DNA of 64,000 nucleotides from Pseudoruegeria aquimaris. Its GTDB lineage: Bacteria; Pseudomonadota; Alphaproteobacteria; Rhodobacterales; Rhodobacteraceae. Each line of letters begins with the position of its first letter. Within the stretch, counting starts at the first letter, position 1. Below are positions 33,934-43,620 of this stretch, one piece after another. The notes beneath the pieces are model-generated. The model saw only the letters and a program-made list of their open reading frames with translations, was not told the DNA's origin and ran no database searches. Location: assembly GCF_900172235.1 (NCBI RefSeq), contig NZ_FWFQ01000003.1, positions 124,001-188,000 on the forward strand, written 5' to 3'. The position numbers were made by a program, and so were the translations under genes.

Positions 33934-34268
33934 CGCCGCACGCGCCGTGTCGCCCGCCAGGCGCTTCTTCCCCGCTTCGAGGAACTCCTTCGACCAACTG
34001 TAATACAGGCTCCGGGCAAAGCCCTCGCGCCCGACACGGCTCGGCAATGCTGTCTTCGCCCCTCAGGCCGTCCAGCACGATCCTGATCTTCTCTTCCGCC
34101 GAATACTGTTTGCGGGTCGCGCGGCGGATGCCCTTGACGACCTGCTCGCCACGGCTCTTGCGGGTTCCGGGTTTCTGTCTCATCTCCACTCCCTGGTGGT
34201 TACGATGAGCCAGAAACCCTCTCGTATCAATTCAGCCTAATCTGTTCCATTGGTGCTGACGTCAGACA
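33934..34268 (-). pseudogene. Remnant of an IS3-family element (orfA fragment)
   Basis: From the ATG at 34183 the minus strand encodes a transposase orfA start (ATRKQYSAEEKIRIVLDGLRG). It shifts frame near 34040 and continues as SLYYSWSKEFLEAGKKRLAGD in another frame, then ends. No orfB is present. The right end near 34268 reads inward TGTCTGACGTCAGCACCA, consistent with an IS tip. The scar lies exactly between the accessory operon and the second phn cluster. Confidence 0.7.
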
Positions 34269-34318
34269 CTGGAACACACCTTCCTTTGGCTCCGATCTTT
34301 TACAGTACGGAATCCGAA

Positions 34319-34336
34319 CTGTCACTCAGATGTCAT
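34319..34336 (+). promoter_or_regulatory. Pho box upstream of phnC2
   Basis: CTGTCAC-TCAG-ATGTCAT: two near-consensus PhoB half-sites with four-base spacing, 41 bp before the phnC2 ATG. It is the best Pho box in the window. Confidence 0.7.
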
Positions 34337-34376
34337 CCAACGGGCATATGCAGCGCGGGAAATCCGGGGGGGCGAC

Positions 34377-35195
<819 letters not shown>

Positions 35196-35253
35196 ACCGG
35201 CATCCTGCGCGAGGCCCGCGCAGGCCCCTTTCACAAATCCAACGGAGGAAAAC

Positions 35254-36168
35254 ATGAAAAAGACCCTTGCCCTGGCGCTTGCCGCCACCACAGCCCTGGC
35301 CTCGGGCGCATTTGCCGAGGAAATCACCGAGTTCCGCATCGGCATTCTCGGCGGCGAGAACGCCCAGGACCGGCTCAACTCCTACCAGTGCCTTGCGGAC
35401 TATACCGAAGAGGCGCTTGGCGTGCCGGTCAAGCTCTTTGCCCCGGCCGATTACAACGGCGTTATCCAGGGGCTCCTGGGCGGCACGATCGATATGGCCT
35501 GGCTGGGCGCTTCGTCCTATGCCGCGACCTATCTGCAGGATCCGGAGGCGGTCGAACCCGTCCTGATCAAGGTCAACGTGGACGGCTCCATCGGCTATCA
35601 TTCCATCGGCTTCGCCCGCAAGGACCGCGGCATCGCGAACATCTACCCCGACATGAAGGGCAAGGTGTTCGGCTTTGGCGATCCGAACTCCACCTCGGGC
35701 TACCTCATCCCGTCGATCGAGATCCCGCAGATCAATGACGAGATCACCATGGTGCCGGGCGAGTACTTCGCCGACGTCGTTTTCACCGGCGGCCATGAGC
35801 AGACGATCGTGGCCGTCTACAACGGCGACATCGACGCCGGCGTGACCTGGGCCGACGGCCAGGGCAACTGGGAAGACGGCTACAACTCCGGCGCGCTGCG
35901 CAAGGCCGTGGATGCGGGGCTCGTCGACATGAACGAGCTGGTCCAGATCTGGAAATCGAATGTGATCCCGGAAGGCCCGATCGTGCTGCGCCGCGCGCTG
36001 CCCGACGACGTGAAGGCCACGATGACCGAACTCATGGACAAGCTGCACGAGCGTGACCCGGACTGCGCCTATGGCGTGGCGGCGGGCGACACGCTGGGCT
36101 TCCAGCCGGTGACCCACAAGACATACGAATCCATCATCGAAGCCCGCAAGGCGAAGATGGGCGGCTGA
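35254..36168 (+). CDS. phnD: Phosphonate solute-binding protein (cluster 2)
   Basis: 304 residues from the ATG at 35254 (GGAGGA upstream); the longer frame upstream has no support. Signal peptide LALALAATTALASGAFA. PhnD motifs: RIGILGGENAQDRLNSYQCL, DYNGVIQGL, MAWLGASSYAATY, GYHSIGFARKDRGI, FGDPNSTSGYLIPS. Ligand-binding STSG is conserved. Confidence 0.93.
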   Translation: MKKTLALALAATTALASGAFAEEITEFRIGILGGENAQDRLNSYQCLADYTEEALGVPVKLFAPADYNGVIQGLLGGTIDMAWLGASSYAATYLQDPEAVEPVLIKVNVDGSIGYHSIGFARKDRGIANIYPDMKGKVFGFGDPNSTSGYLIPSIEIPQINDEITMVPGEYFADVVFTGGHEQTIVAVYNGDIDAGVTWADGQGNWEDGYNSGALRKAVDAGLVDMNELVQIWKSNVIPEGPIVLRRALPDDVKATMTELMDKLHERDPDCAYGVAAGDTLGFQPVTHKTYESIIEARKAKMGG

Positions 36169-36185
36169 GCCGCAGGAAACCTGCC

Positions 36186-36212
36186 GCCGCGGCCCGGTCC
36201 CCGGGCCGCGGC
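36186..36212 (+). repeat. Strong hairpin between phnD2 and phnE2
   Basis: Perfect 12-bp stem GCCGCGGCCCGG/CCGGGCCGCGGC with a three-base loop and no T tract. Same position relative to the binding protein as the hairpin in cluster 1; probably an mRNA 3'-end stabiliser. Confidence 0.6.
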
Positions 36213-36239
36213 GCTCCTTCCATGTCGGGGGTGATCTTA

Positions 36240-37112
36240 ATGGACATCGCGACCATGCACGCGCACGGCGAGATCGGACGCATCCAGGCGTCATACATGG
36301 CGGAGGTCAGACGCAAACGGCTCTATGGCGGTCTGACCCTGCTGTTGTTCACCGTGCTGATGGTTGCCGGTTTCGTCATCGTCGACGAGCGCAGCGCCGG
36401 GGGGTTCTGGGACGGCCTGCACCGGCTGGACGACTACATGAGCGAGGTCGTGGCGGAAGCCTGGCAGCGGCGCGCCGAGCTCCCCGGCCTGATCGCGAAA
36501 TATTTTCCGGCGCTGGTCGAGACCGTCAACATCGCGGCGGTGTCCACGCTCCTTGGCGTTCTGGGCGGTCTGGTGCTTTCACTTCTGAGCACGCGACGGC
36601 TGGCGCGCTGGCCGCGGCTGATCCCCCTGTTCCGGCGCCTGTCGGACATCATGCGGGCGCTTCCCGAGATCGTGATCGCGCTGATGCTGATCTTCGTGAT
36701 GGGGGGCGGGCCGGTGCCGGCGGTGATCGCCATCGCGATCCACACCGCCGGGGCGCTCGGCAAGCTGTTTTCCGAGGTGGCCGAGAATGCCGATCTGAAG
36801 CCGGTCGAAGGGCTGGCCTCGACCGGGGCAAACTGGTCGCAGCAGATGATCCTGGGCGTGCTGTCGCAGGTCGCGCCGAACTACATCAGCTATGGGCTCC
36901 TGCGTTTCGAGATCAATGTGCGCGCCTCGGCCATCCTCGGCTTCGTCGGCGCCGGCGGCATCGGCTACGAGCTGCGCAACGCCATGTCCTGGGGGCCGGG
37001 GCGGTTTGCCGAGGCGGCCGCGATCTTCGTTCTGCTGTTCGGCACGATCGTATTCTTCGACCAGCTCTCGAGCCGGATGCGCAACCGATTGACCGAGGGA
37101 GAGGGGCAATGA
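36240..37112 (+). CDS. phnE: Phosphonate ABC transporter permease PhnE, first copy (cluster 2)
   Basis: 290 residues from the ATG at 36240, chosen because GGGGGTGAT precedes it; an in-frame ATG at 36222 lacks a ribosome site. EAA loop PVEGLASTGANWSQQMILGVLSQV and FVGAGGIGYELR. Overlaps the next permease by 4 bp. Confidence 0.92.
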   Translation: MDIATMHAHGEIGRIQASYMAEVRRKRLYGGLTLLLFTVLMVAGFVIVDERSAGGFWDGLHRLDDYMSEVVAEAWQRRAELPGLIAKYFPALVETVNIAAVSTLLGVLGGLVLSLLSTRRLARWPRLIPLFRRLSDIMRALPEIVIALMLIFVMGGGPVPAVIAIAIHTAGALGKLFSEVAENADLKPVEGLASTGANWSQQMILGVLSQVAPNYISYGLLRFEINVRASAILGFVGAGGIGYELRNAMSWGPGRFAEAAAIFVLLFGTIVFFDQLSSRMRNRLTEGEGQ

Positions 37113-38428
37113 CCGACATGACCGTCGATCCGGCCAAGGCGGAAGCAGACCGGCTGTTCCGGCGCAAGCGCCTCGTCTCCTTCGGGATCCCGGCCGTGAT
37201 CCTGGCCTACCTCACCTATATCTTCTTCGCCTTCGACCTGCCGGGCCTGGTGCAGCGGGCGAACTGGGGCAATGCGGTGACGCTGGCCTCGGACATCTGG
37301 TCGCACAAGGTCCATGTGACCCGCAACAACCGATCGGGCGAGATCGCTTTCGCCATCGAGGGAGAGCGCAAGGGCGCCTATCCCGAAGGCCGCCGGCCCG
37401 AGTGGGTATCGGGCTCCGAGGACAAGGGGCTGACGGTCGATCTGGGCGAGGGGCGCAAGGTGCGCCTCTTGCCCGGCAAGCGCACCGAGATCGTCCTCCC
37501 CGGCTTCCAGACCATCGAGGTGGCGGCACAGGGCCGCAGCCTCGACAGCAACCTGCCCGAGGAACTGCCCAAGTGGATCTCGGCCTCGAACCGGCGGATC
37601 GCCGTCACCCTGCCCGGCGCGCGCGTCACCCTCACCGGGGCGCGGACAGAGGTGTTCCGCTACTTCACCGGCTGGGAGCTGTTCTGGTTCACGCTCGACA
37701 GCCCCTATCACGGGCATTCACTCGGCGAGATCCTGTTCGGCGACCGGATCGACCCCGAACGCGGCAACATCGCGGGCGCCCTGTCGGATTGGTGGAACAA
37801 CCCCATGTGGCGGCACAAGGATGTGGCCTGGGCGATTGGCGAAACGGTGCTCATGGCCTTCCTCGGCACCTTCGGCGCCGCCATCCTGGCGCTGCCGCTG
37901 GCCTTCCTCGCCGCCCGCCGCTTTTCGCCGCTCATGCTCGTGCGGGCGGCAACGCGCCGGGTCTTCGATTTCCTGCGCGGGGTCGATGCGCTGATCTGGA
38001 CGGTCGTCCTGTCGCGCGCCTTCGGGCCCGGGCCGCTGACCGGATCGCTGGCGATCCTGCTCACCGATACCGGCACCTTTGGCAAGCTCTTCTCGGAGGC
38101 GCTCGAGAACCTGGACGGCAAGCAGATCGAGGGCGTCGCCTCGACCGGCGCAAAGCCGGTCCAGACCTACCGCTTCGGCGTGATCCCGCAGGTGATGCCG
38201 ATCCTTCTGGCGCAGGTGCTCTACTGGCTGGAATCCAACACCCGTTCGGCCACCATCATCGGCGCGATCACCGGGGGCGGCATCGGGCTGATGCTGACAC
38301 AGGCGATCCAGACCCAGAAGGACTGGGAAGAGGTCGCCTATTACGTTGTCCTCATCGTGCTGATGGTCATGCTGATGGACTGGCTCTCGGGCTGGCTGCG
38401 CGGAAAGTTGATCGGAGGGCGGGCGTGA
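37109..38428 (+). CDS. phnE: Phosphonate ABC transporter permease PhnE, second copy with large periplasmic insertion
   Basis: 439 residues, about 150 longer than its partner and than the usual PhnE. The first helix (residues 22-43) is followed by about 190 residues without membrane segments (for example EIAFAIEGERKGAYPEGRRP, IVLPGFQTIEVAAQGRSLD), then the normal permease core starting at VAWAIGETVLMAFLG. EAA loop QIEGVASTGAKPVQTYRFGVIPQV. The extra part should fold in the periplasm beside PhnD2. Confidence 0.9.
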   Translation: MTDMTVDPAKAEADRLFRRKRLVSFGIPAVILAYLTYIFFAFDLPGLVQRANWGNAVTLASDIWSHKVHVTRNNRSGEIAFAIEGERKGAYPEGRRPEWVSGSEDKGLTVDLGEGRKVRLLPGKRTEIVLPGFQTIEVAAQGRSLDSNLPEELPKWISASNRRIAVTLPGARVTLTGARTEVFRYFTGWELFWFTLDSPYHGHSLGEILFGDRIDPERGNIAGALSDWWNNPMWRHKDVAWAIGETVLMAFLGTFGAAILALPLAFLAARRFSPLMLVRAATRRVFDFLRGVDALIWTVVLSRAFGPGPLTGSLAILLTDTGTFGKLFSEALENLDGKQIEGVASTGAKPVQTYRFGVIPQVMPILLAQVLYWLESNTRSATIIGAITGGGIGLMLTQAIQTQKDWEEVAYYVVLIVLMVMLMDWLSGWLRGKLIGGRA

Positions 38429-39045
38429 TGGCCCGCCTCCGGGCCGAGGCGCCCTTCATCCACCCCGATTGCGAGATCACCGACAGCCGCTTCGGTGCCT
38501 TTGTCGAGATCGGCCGGGGCAGCCGCATCGCCCATTCCCGCATCGGCGATTACAGCTATTGCGACCGCTACGCCGATATCGCCAATGCCGAGATCGGAAA
38601 GTTCGCCAACATCGCCGCCTTTTCGCGGATCGGGGCGACGGACCACCCGCTCGAGACCGCCTCGCTGCACCATTTCCTCTACCGCTCGCACGACTACTGG
38701 GACGACGCCGAACGCGACGAGGCGTTCTTTGCCCGTCGCCGCGCGCGCATAGCCCGTATCGGCCATGACACCTGGATCGGCGCAGGCGCGATGGTCAAGC
38801 CCGAGGTGACGCTCGGCCATGGCGCGGTGGTCGCCGCCGGCGCGGTGGTGACGCGCGACGTGGCCCCCTACACGATCGTCGCGGGCACGCCGGCGAAGAA
38901 GCTGCGCGACCGCCAGCCCCCGCAGATCGCCGAGCGCCTGATGGCGCTCGCCTGGTGGGACTGGGACCACGCCCGCCTGCGCGCCGCGCTCGAGGATTTC
39001 CGGTCGCTCAAGGCCGAGGCGTTTCTCGAGAAATACGAAGGCTAG
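38428..39045 (+). CDS. Hexapeptide-repeat acyltransferase of the phn2 operon
   Basis: 205 residues; the ATG shares a base with the phnE stop. Beta-helix repeats GAFVEIGRGSRIAHSRIGDY and GAMVKPEVTLGHGAVVAAGAVV; catalytic-type His in GATDHPLETAS. Paralogue of 26857-27471. Its stop overlaps the end of the convergent phnF2 by 4 bp. Confidence 0.85.
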   Translation: MARLRAEAPFIHPDCEITDSRFGAFVEIGRGSRIAHSRIGDYSYCDRYADIANAEIGKFANIAAFSRIGATDHPLETASLHHFLYRSHDYWDDAERDEAFFARRRARIARIGHDTWIGAGAMVKPEVTLGHGAVVAAGAVVTRDVAPYTIVAGTPAKKLRDRQPPQIAERLMALAWWDWDHARLRAALEDFRSLKAEAFLEKYEG

Positions 39046-39764
39046 CCGCTTTCCAGCGTCAGCGTCACCCGGTCGCCGGCAAACCAGGTGCGGCCGAACT
39101 CGACCGGCACGCCGGTTTCATCCACATTGACCGCTGACGATTTCAGAAGCGGGGCGCCTTCGGGCAACTGGAGGTGGAGCGCTTGGGTCGCCGTGGCCCG
39201 CACCGCGGTCAGGCGGGTCGAGGCGCGGGTATAGTCGCAGACGCCGACCATGCGCAGCGCCTCGGTCACGCTGCCGGTCTGGCTGAAGGCCCGGGCGATG
39301 CCGGACAGGCGCCCGGCGGGAAACAGGCTTTCGAAAACGGCAATCGGCTGACCATCGGCGAGCGAAAGGCCGTGATAGGCGCATAGCGGATCGCCCGGGG
39401 CAATCCGCAATGCCCGGGCCTCGCCCGTGGTTGCCGATCGCTCTTCGATCTGGAGCACGCGCTTTTCGGGGCGCCTTCCTGCCGCGATCAGGTTTTCGTG
39501 GAAGCGCACCCGCGTCCCGATGGGATAGTCCGTCGGCGTTGCCGCGACAAAGGCGCCAGAGCCGCGACGGGTGCGGATCAGCCCCTCTTCGACCAGGGCC
39601 GCGATGCCCCGGCGGACCGTATGCCGGTTGACGCCGAAACGCTCGGCCAGTGCCGCCTCTGTAGGCAGTTTGTCCCCGGGCGCGTATTTGCCCTCGGCCA
39701 GATCGCTGCGCAGCGCATCCGCGATGGCCCGCCATATGGGTGTCTTGCCCGAATTGTCATGCAA
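39042..39764 (-). CDS. phnF: GntR/HutC-family regulator of the second phn operon
   Basis: 240 residues. An in-frame stop lies six bases upstream, so the start must be the TTG at 39764, with GAGGAG 11 bases before it. Winged helix PGDKLPTEAALAERFGVNRH then TVRRGI; UTRA domain ends FGRTWFAGDRVTLTLESG. Divergent from phnG2, so it probably represses that operon and itself from the 82-bp gap. Confidence 0.88.
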   Translation of the reverse strand: MHDNSGKTPIWRAIADALRSDLAEGKYAPGDKLPTEAALAERFGVNRHTVRRGIAALVEEGLIRTRRGSGAFVAATPTDYPIGTRVRFHENLIAAGRRPEKRVLQIEERSATTGEARALRIAPGDPLCAYHGLSLADGQPIAVFESLFPAGRLSGIARAFSQTGSVTEALRMVGVCDYTRASTRLTAVRATATQALHLQLPEGAPLLKSSAVNVDETGVPVEFGRTWFAGDRVTLTLESG

Positions 39765-39780
39765 ATTTCACAAATCTCCT

Positions 39781-39832
39781 CTGTCATTCAGGGGTGAATC
39801 TGCTATGATGTGTCTAGTTGTATAGTATCAAC
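39781..39832. promoter_or_regulatory. Control region between phnF2 and phnG2
   Basis: Holds CTGTCAT-TCAG-GGGTGAA (39781-39798, one good PhoB half-site), an inverted repeat ATTCA-GGGG-TGAAT (39786-39799) with the same half-sites as the cluster 1 operators but shorter spacing, and an inverted repeat GTTG-N8-CAAC around TATAGTAT (39817-39832). The last resembles HutC-family operators. Which of them PhnF2 uses is not decided by sequence. Confidence 0.4.
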
Positions 39833-39846
39833 ATGAAGTTGTCGAG

Positions 39847-40302
39847 ATGGATGACAGCAGCAACGAAAATGAACCGCGCCGGGCGTGGATGAGCCTTCTG
39901 GCCAAGGCGCCCGCGGGCCGTGTTGCCGCCTTGCTGGACGCGGCCATGGCGCGCCCGGAATTCACATGGCTGCGGGCGCCCGAGATTGGCAGCGTGATGG
40001 TGCGCGGGCGTGCCGGCGCAACCGGGCAGCCGTTCAATCTGGGCGAAATGACGGTGACCCGCTGCGCGCTCCGGCTTTGCGGCGGCGAGGTGGGCCATGC
40101 CTATGTCCAGGGCCGCCGCAAGGCCGACGCCGAGGCCGCCGCACTGGTCGATGCATTGATGCAGTCGCCTGCGGCCGACGCGGTGCGCCGGCATGTGCTG
40201 GAACCGCTGGAGGCAGAAGCGAGAGCGGCCCAGGCCGCCCGCGCGGCAAAGGCGGCGGCCACGAAGGTGGAATTCTTCACCATGGCGAGGGGAGAGGATT
40301 GA
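39847..40302 (+). CDS. phnG: C-P lyase complex subunit PhnG (cluster 2)
   Basis: 151 residues. Canonical features: GQPFNLGEMTVTRCALRL and VGHAYVQGRRKADAEAAALVDAL. Overlaps phnH2 by one base. Confidence 0.93.
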   Translation: MDDSSNENEPRRAWMSLLAKAPAGRVAALLDAAMARPEFTWLRAPEIGSVMVRGRAGATGQPFNLGEMTVTRCALRLCGGEVGHAYVQGRRKADAEAAALVDALMQSPAADAVRRHVLEPLEAEARAAQAARAAKAAATKVEFFTMARGED

Positions 40303-40880
40303 TGCACAGCGAGGCTCTCTCGGGCGGTTTTGCCGACCCGCCCATCCAGTCGGCCCAAGCCTTCCGCAAGGTGATGGAGGCGATGGCACGGCCGGGCACG
40401 ATCCACGAGATCTCCGGCGCCGAGCCGCCGGTACCCCTGTCGCAAGCGGCGGGGAGCGTTCTCCTGACGCTGTGCGATGGCGACACGCCAATCCATCTTG
40501 CCGGCGGGCACGATACCGAAGCCATCCGCGACTGGCTTGCCTTTCACACCGGCGCGCCGCTGGCGGCGGCCTCGGAATGCATGTTCGCCCTCGGCCGGTG
40601 GGAAGCGCTCAAGCCGCTCTCGGCCTATCCGTTGGGCACGCCGGAATACCCGGACCGATCGGCCACGCTGATCGTGGAATGCGACGAGCTGGCGGCGGAA
40701 GGCGTCGAGCTGAGCGGACCCGGAATCGAGGCGCGCGCCGCCCTCTCGCTTCCCGAGGTGGCGGCCTTCAGGGCCAACAACGCCCTGTTTCCGCTTGGGC
40801 TCGATTTCATCTTCACCTGCGGCAGCCGGCTGGCGGCGCTGCCGCGCACGACCCGAATTCACGCTCCGGAGGCTTGCTGA
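40302..40880 (+). CDS. phnH: C-P lyase complex subunit PhnH (cluster 2)
   Basis: 192 residues with GGAGAGGA before the ATG. Typical segments: FRKVMEAMARPGTIHEI, SGPGIEARA, FPLGLDFIFTCGSRLAALPRTTRI. One-base overlap with phnI2. Confidence 0.93.
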   Translation: MHSEALSGGFADPPIQSAQAFRKVMEAMARPGTIHEISGAEPPVPLSQAAGSVLLTLCDGDTPIHLAGGHDTEAIRDWLAFHTGAPLAAASECMFALGRWEALKPLSAYPLGTPEYPDRSATLIVECDELAAEGVELSGPGIEARAALSLPEVAAFRANNALFPLGLDFIFTCGSRLAALPRTTRIHAPEAC

Positions 40881-41974
40881 TGTATGTGGCGGTGAAAGGC
40901 GGCGAACGCGCCATCGAGAATGCCCACGCCTGGCTCGCCGAAGAACGCCGGGGCGACAGGGATATCGCGGAGCTGAGCATCGCGCAAATCCGCGAACAGC
41001 TGAAACTGGCCGTTGATCGCGTGATGGCCGAAGGCTCGCTTTATGATCCCGACCTGGCCGCGCTCGCGATCAAGCAGGCCCGCGGCGATCTGATCGAGGC
41101 GATCTTCCTGATCCGGGCCTATCGCACCACCCTGCCCCGCTTCGGTGCCTCACGGCCGGTGAGCACGGGCGCCATGGCCTGTGATCGCCGCATCTCGGCC
41201 ACCTTCAAGGATCTGCCGGGCGGGCAGGTTCTGGGGCCGACCTTCGATTACACGCACCGGCTCCTCGATTTCAAGCTCGCCGCCGACGGTGAAGTGCCGG
41301 AAGCGCCCCGCGCGGCCAAGGCGCAGCCTGCCGAAATGCCGCATGTGACCGGTTTCCTGAACCGCGAGGGGCTGATCGAGGAAGCGCCGGCCGAGGACAC
41401 GACCCCGCCTGACCTGACCCGCGAGCCGCTCGAGATTCCGGCAGGCCGCGCGCTGCGTCTGCAGGCGCTGGCACGCGCCGACGAGGGCTTCACGCTGGGC
41501 CTGGCCTATTCCACCCAGCGCGGCTACGCGCGCAACCACGCTTTTGTGGGCGAGCTGCGCATCGGCACCGTGGCGGTGGAGATGGATATCCCCGAGCTGG
41601 GCTTTGCCATCGAGATCGGCGAGCTGACGCTGACCGAATGCGAAACCGTGAACCAGTTCAAGGGATCGAAGACCGAACCGCCCCAGTTCACCCGCGGCTA
41701 CGGCCTTGTCTTCGGCCAGTCCGAGCGCAAGGCGATCTCGATGGCGCTGGTGGACCGGGCGCTGCGCTGGGAGGAGCTGGGCGAGGACTTCATCGGCGCC
41801 CCCGCGCAGGACGCCGAATTCGTCCTCTACCACGCCGACAACATTCAGGCGACCGGCTTTCTCGAGCACATCAAGCTGCCCCATTACGTGGATTTCCAGG
41901 CCGAGCTGGAGCTGGTGCGCAAGATGCGGTCCGAGGTGACGGACGCGAACCCTGCAAGGGAGGCCGCGGAATGA
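40880..41974 (+). CDS. phnI: C-P lyase complex subunit PhnI (cluster 2)
   Basis: 364 residues, very close to the well-studied PhnI by memory of the family: MYVAVKGGERAIENAHAWL, LKLAVDRVMAEGSLYD, RRISATFKDLPGGQVLGPTFDYTHRL, STQRGYARNHAFVGELR, FTRGYGLVFGQSERKAISMALVDRAL and HIKLPHYVDFQAELELV with the H-x4-H metal pair. It installs the phosphonate on ATP-derived ribose with release of adenine. Confidence 0.95.
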   Translation: MYVAVKGGERAIENAHAWLAEERRGDRDIAELSIAQIREQLKLAVDRVMAEGSLYDPDLAALAIKQARGDLIEAIFLIRAYRTTLPRFGASRPVSTGAMACDRRISATFKDLPGGQVLGPTFDYTHRLLDFKLAADGEVPEAPRAAKAQPAEMPHVTGFLNREGLIEEAPAEDTTPPDLTREPLEIPAGRALRLQALARADEGFTLGLAYSTQRGYARNHAFVGELRIGTVAVEMDIPELGFAIEIGELTLTECETVNQFKGSKTEPPQFTRGYGLVFGQSERKAISMALVDRALRWEELGEDFIGAPAQDAEFVLYHADNIQATGFLEHIKLPHYVDFQAELELVRKMRSEVTDANPAREAAE

Positions 41975-42831
41975 ACGACTACAATTTCGCCTATCTCGAC
42001 GAACAGACCAAGCGGATGATCCGCCGCGCGATCCTCAAGGGTCTGGCGATCCCCGGCTACCAGGTGCCCTTTGCCAGCCGCGAGATGCCCATGCCCTATG
42101 GCTGGGGCACCGGCGGCGTGCAGGTTTCGGCGGCGATCCTCACCCCCGGCGACACCTTCAAGGTGATCGACCAGGGCGCCGATGACACCACCAACGCGGT
42201 CTCGATCAGAAAGTTCTTCGAGCGGACGGCAGGCGTCGCCACCACCGAGCACACGGGTGAGGCCACGGTCATCCAGACCCGCCACCGCATCCCCGAAACA
42301 CCGCTCACCGAGGATCAGATCCTGGTCTTTCAGGTGCCGATCCCGGAGCCCTTGCGCTTTCTGGAGCCCCGCGAGAGCGAGACCCGCAAGATGCACAGCC
42401 TCGAGGAATACGGGCTGATGCATGTCAAGCTCTACGAGGACATCAGCCGCCACGGCCATATCGCCACCTCCTACGCCTACCCGGTGCGTGTCGAGGGGCG
42501 CTACGTGATGGACCCGTCGCCGATCCCGAAATTCGACAACCCCAAGCTGGACCGCTCGCCGGCGATCCAGCTCTTCGGCGCCGGGCGCGAACAGCGCATC
42601 TACGCGATCCCGCCATATACCAGGGTGGTCAGCCTCGATTTCGAGGATCACCCCTTCGAGGCCAGCAAGGCCGATCATCCCTGCGATCTGTGCGGGGCCG
42701 AGGACAGCTATCTCGACGAGGTCATCATCGACGATGCGGGCAACCGCATGTTCGTCTGTTCCGACAGCGACTATTGCGCCAGCCGCCAGGCCCAGGGCCA
42801 CCGCGGCCGGCTGAGCCCGGAGGTGGCATGA
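41971..42831 (+). CDS. phnJ: Carbon-phosphorus lyase PhnJ, canonical radical-SAM type (cluster 2)
   Basis: 286 residues. NFAYLDEQTKRMIRRAIL, IPGYQVPFASREMPMPYGWG with the glycyl-radical Gly, RHRIPETPLTEDQ, MDPSPIPKFDNPKLD. All four key cysteines are present: PCDLCG then FVCSDSDYC. This enzyme should cleave the C-P bond of ribosyl phosphonates, releasing an alkane and a cyclic ribose phosphate. It is the functional counterpart to compare with the divergent PhnJ1. Confidence 0.96.
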   Translation: MNDYNFAYLDEQTKRMIRRAILKGLAIPGYQVPFASREMPMPYGWGTGGVQVSAAILTPGDTFKVIDQGADDTTNAVSIRKFFERTAGVATTEHTGEATVIQTRHRIPETPLTEDQILVFQVPIPEPLRFLEPRESETRKMHSLEEYGLMHVKLYEDISRHGHIATSYAYPVRVEGRYVMDPSPIPKFDNPKLDRSPAIQLFGAGREQRIYAIPPYTRVVSLDFEDHPFEASKADHPCDLCGAEDSYLDEVIIDDAGNRMFVCSDSDYCASRQAQGHRGRLSPEVA

Positions 42832-43616
42832 TGAAGGATGACGCCCAAACCCCGCTCTTGCGCGTGCGCGGCCTGACCAAGACCTATGGCGGGCGTATCG
42901 GTTGCGCCGACATCTCCTTCGATCTGTGGCCCGGCGAGGTGCTCGGTGTGGTCGGCGAATCCGGCTCGGGCAAGTCAACCCTGCTGGGGGCGCTTGCCGG
43001 CCATCTGGCGCCGGATCGGGGCGAGGTGATCTTCGATACCCGCGCCGAGGGCCCGCGCGACACGGTCACCATGTCGGAGCCCGAACGGCGCATGCTGGCG
43101 CGCACCGACTGGGCCTTCGTGCACCAGAACCCGCGCGACGGGCTGCGCATGAACGTCTCGGCCGGCGGCAATGTCGGCGAGCGGCTGATGGCGGTGGGGG
43201 CGCGCCATTATGGCAATATCCGCGCCACCGCCACCGACTGGCTGGGCCGGGTCGAGATCGACCCCGCCCGCATCGATGATCGCCCGCAGGCCTTCTCGGG
43301 CGGCATGCAGCAGCGCCTCCAGATCGCCCGCAACCTCGTCACCGGCCCGCGGCTGGTGTTCATGGACGAACCCACCGGCGGGCTCGATGTGAGCGTGCAG
43401 GCGCGGCTGCTCGATCTCTTGCGCGGGCTGGTGCGCGACATGGGGCTCTCGGCGATCGTCGTGACCCACGACCTTGCCGTGGTGCGGCTGCTGGCCGACC
43501 GGCTGATGGTGATGAAATCGGGCCGGGTGGTCGAGGCGGGGCTGACCGACCAGGTGCTCGATGATCCGCAACATGCATATACCCAGCTGCTGGTCAGCTC
43601 GGTGCTTCAGGTCTGA
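42828..43616 (+). CDS. phnK: PhnK-type ABC ATPase (cluster 2)
   Basis: 262 residues, ATGA overlap with phnJ2. Walker A GESGSGKST, signature FSGGMQQRLQIAR, Walker B VFMDEPTGGLD, VTHDLAVVR. Binds the PhnG-J core. Confidence 0.94.
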   Translation: MMKDDAQTPLLRVRGLTKTYGGRIGCADISFDLWPGEVLGVVGESGSGKSTLLGALAGHLAPDRGEVIFDTRAEGPRDTVTMSEPERRMLARTDWAFVHQNPRDGLRMNVSAGGNVGERLMAVGARHYGNIRATATDWLGRVEIDPARIDDRPQAFSGGMQQRLQIARNLVTGPRLVFMDEPTGGLDVSVQARLLDLLRGLVRDMGLSAIVVTHDLAVVRLLADRLMVMKSGRVVEAGLTDQVLDDPQHAYTQLLVSSVLQV

Positions 43617-43620
43617 ACCA

